Shown here: positions 6,999 to 7,195 of the stretch, piece after piece
Layout of the letters: the number at the start of each line of letters is the position of its first letter
Position numbering within the stretch: the stretch's first letter is position 1
Assembly: GCA_018064385.1 (NCBI GenBank)
Contig: JAGHVI010000131.1
Location: 1 to 7,195, forward strand
Direction of reading: 5' to 3'
Length of the DNA stretch: 7,195 nucleotides
From: Candidatus Minthenecus merdequi
GTDB taxonomy: Bacteria > Bacteroidota > Bacteroidia > Bacteroidales > Paludibacteraceae
The notes under the pieces: generated by a model
Told to the model about the DNA's origin: nothing
Database searches by the model: none
The model's input: only the letters and a program-made list of their open reading frames with translations
Made by a program: the position numbers and the translations under genes

Positions 6999-7071
6999 AA
7001 GGTTGAGACGATTTTGAAGTTTATTTTTAGCAGATTGCTGTGCGGAGGAAGGGCGTAGCAAGGCATTTATA

Positions 7072-7091
7072 GTTTTGCTTTTTAGCAAAAC
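7072..7091 (+). repeat. Apical hairpin of element copy 2
   Basis: GTTTTGCT (7072-7079) and AGCAAAAC (7084-7091) form a perfect 8-bp stem around TTTT. It is followed by GGTCGG rather than a T run, so an intrinsic terminator is unlikely. Copy 1 has a hairpin at the same place with GCAAA and TTTGC in the opposite order. Confidence 0.75.
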
Positions 7092-7095
7092 GGTC

Positions 7096-7137
7096 GGTGC
7101 AGCGTAATTTATCAAAAAATAAATTCAAAAGCGTCCA
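7096..7137 (+). repeat. 42-nt core shared with 59-100, copy 2
   Basis: The segment is identical to 59-100 and in direct orientation, 7,037 nt away. It forms most of the inner right arm of the palindrome and includes the small AATTTAT/ATAAATT inverted repeat (7106-7112 and 7119-7125). Confidence 0.95.
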
Positions 7138-7172
7138 ACCATGAACCATCCGCTTTGCAACTTAAAAACATA

Positions 7173-7192
7173 ATTAATAGAACTACCCTTAA
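7173..7192 (-). repeat. Right terminal inverted repeat of copy 2
   Basis: It ends CTACCCTTAA and matches the reverse complement of 6979-6998 at 17 of 20 positions. The corresponding end of copy 1 is at 135-154. Confidence 0.8.
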
Positions 7193-7195
7193 GAT

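Larger units (their letters stand above)
6979..7192 (+). mobile_element. Complete palindromic repeat element, copy 2 (MITE-like)
   Basis: This is a 214-nt imperfect palindrome with no convincing gene. The outer ends, 6979-6998 and 7173-7192, match as inverted repeats at 17 of 20 positions. Inner arms at 7001-7044 and 7096-7140 are also inverted: reading inward, both carry GGTTG, GACG, TTTTGAA and TTTATTTTT in the same order with small gaps. The right arm has about 30 nt (7141-7172) not present in the left. An apical hairpin lies at 7072-7091. TTAA borders both sides and may be a 4-bp target duplication or part of the ends. The structure fits a non-autonomous element moved by a transposase encoded elsewhere; a large structured RNA is the alternative. 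Frames running through it look like chance extensions. Confidence 0.72.

Noticed and set aside
7072..7091. Perfect hairpin after the DUF349 gene as an intrinsic terminator
   Set aside because: No T tract follows on either strand, the stem is A/T-rich, and it sits at the tip of the larger palindrome.
6596..7115. Minus-strand frames of 156 and 133 residues across the DUF349 end and the element
   Set aside because: They overlap the real gene antisense and continue by chance into the palindrome; no family resemblance.

Overview
The window looks like a piece of a Bacteroidota chromosome, most probably Bacteroidales. The reasons are the low-GC coding sequence, the absence of Shine-Dalgarno sequences before every start, two perfect Bacteroidota-type -7 boxes (TAnnTTTG), and protein motifs of release factor 2 and Rho that fit this phylum. 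It is ordinary core genome framed by two copies of a repeat. I see no defence island, prophage, CRISPR array, tRNA or rRNA.

Layout: 1-150 is the inner and right part of a palindromic repeat element. 181-924 (+) encodes a polyprenyl-phosphate mannosyltransferase-like GT2 enzyme and is followed 8 nt later by prfB (933-2042, +), so the two are probably one operon. Facing them, with only 5 nt between the stop codons, is def (2048-2593, -), which overlaps rho (2590-3816, -) by an ATGA. A short divergent promoter region (3817-4000) holds two back-to-back -7 boxes. From there a membrane GT2 glycosyltransferase (4001-5155, +) and a DUF349 repeat protein (5219-6982, +) run rightward. A second, complete repeat element (6979-7192) begins exactly at the DUF349 stop codon and ends 3 nt before the window does.

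Four genes concern core gene expression or protein maturation: RF2 ends translation at UGA/UAA, peptide deformylase trims N-formyl groups, Rho ends transcription, and DUF349 is of unknown role. The two GT2 enzymes belong to envelope glycan synthesis. The start codons of rho and of the second glycosyltransferase are best placed downstream of the longest possible frames, because the longest frames begin at or upstream of the predicted transcription starts.

The least explained part is the repeat. The complete copy is a roughly 214-nt imperfect palindrome with TTAA at both edges, 17/20-matching termini, a second pair of inner arms, and an apical hairpin. The two copies share a perfect 42-nt core in the same orientation about 7.04 kb apart. 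It resembles a MITE (a non-autonomous, transposase-less element), though a structured RNA is not excluded. Because the window starts inside one copy and stops at the end of the other, it may be a contig bounded by a multicopy repeat. Other points of note are a Rho without the N-terminal Rho_N domain, a prfB without the usual programmed frameshift and with SPY instead of SPF, and a GT2 enzyme lacking a canonical DxD.
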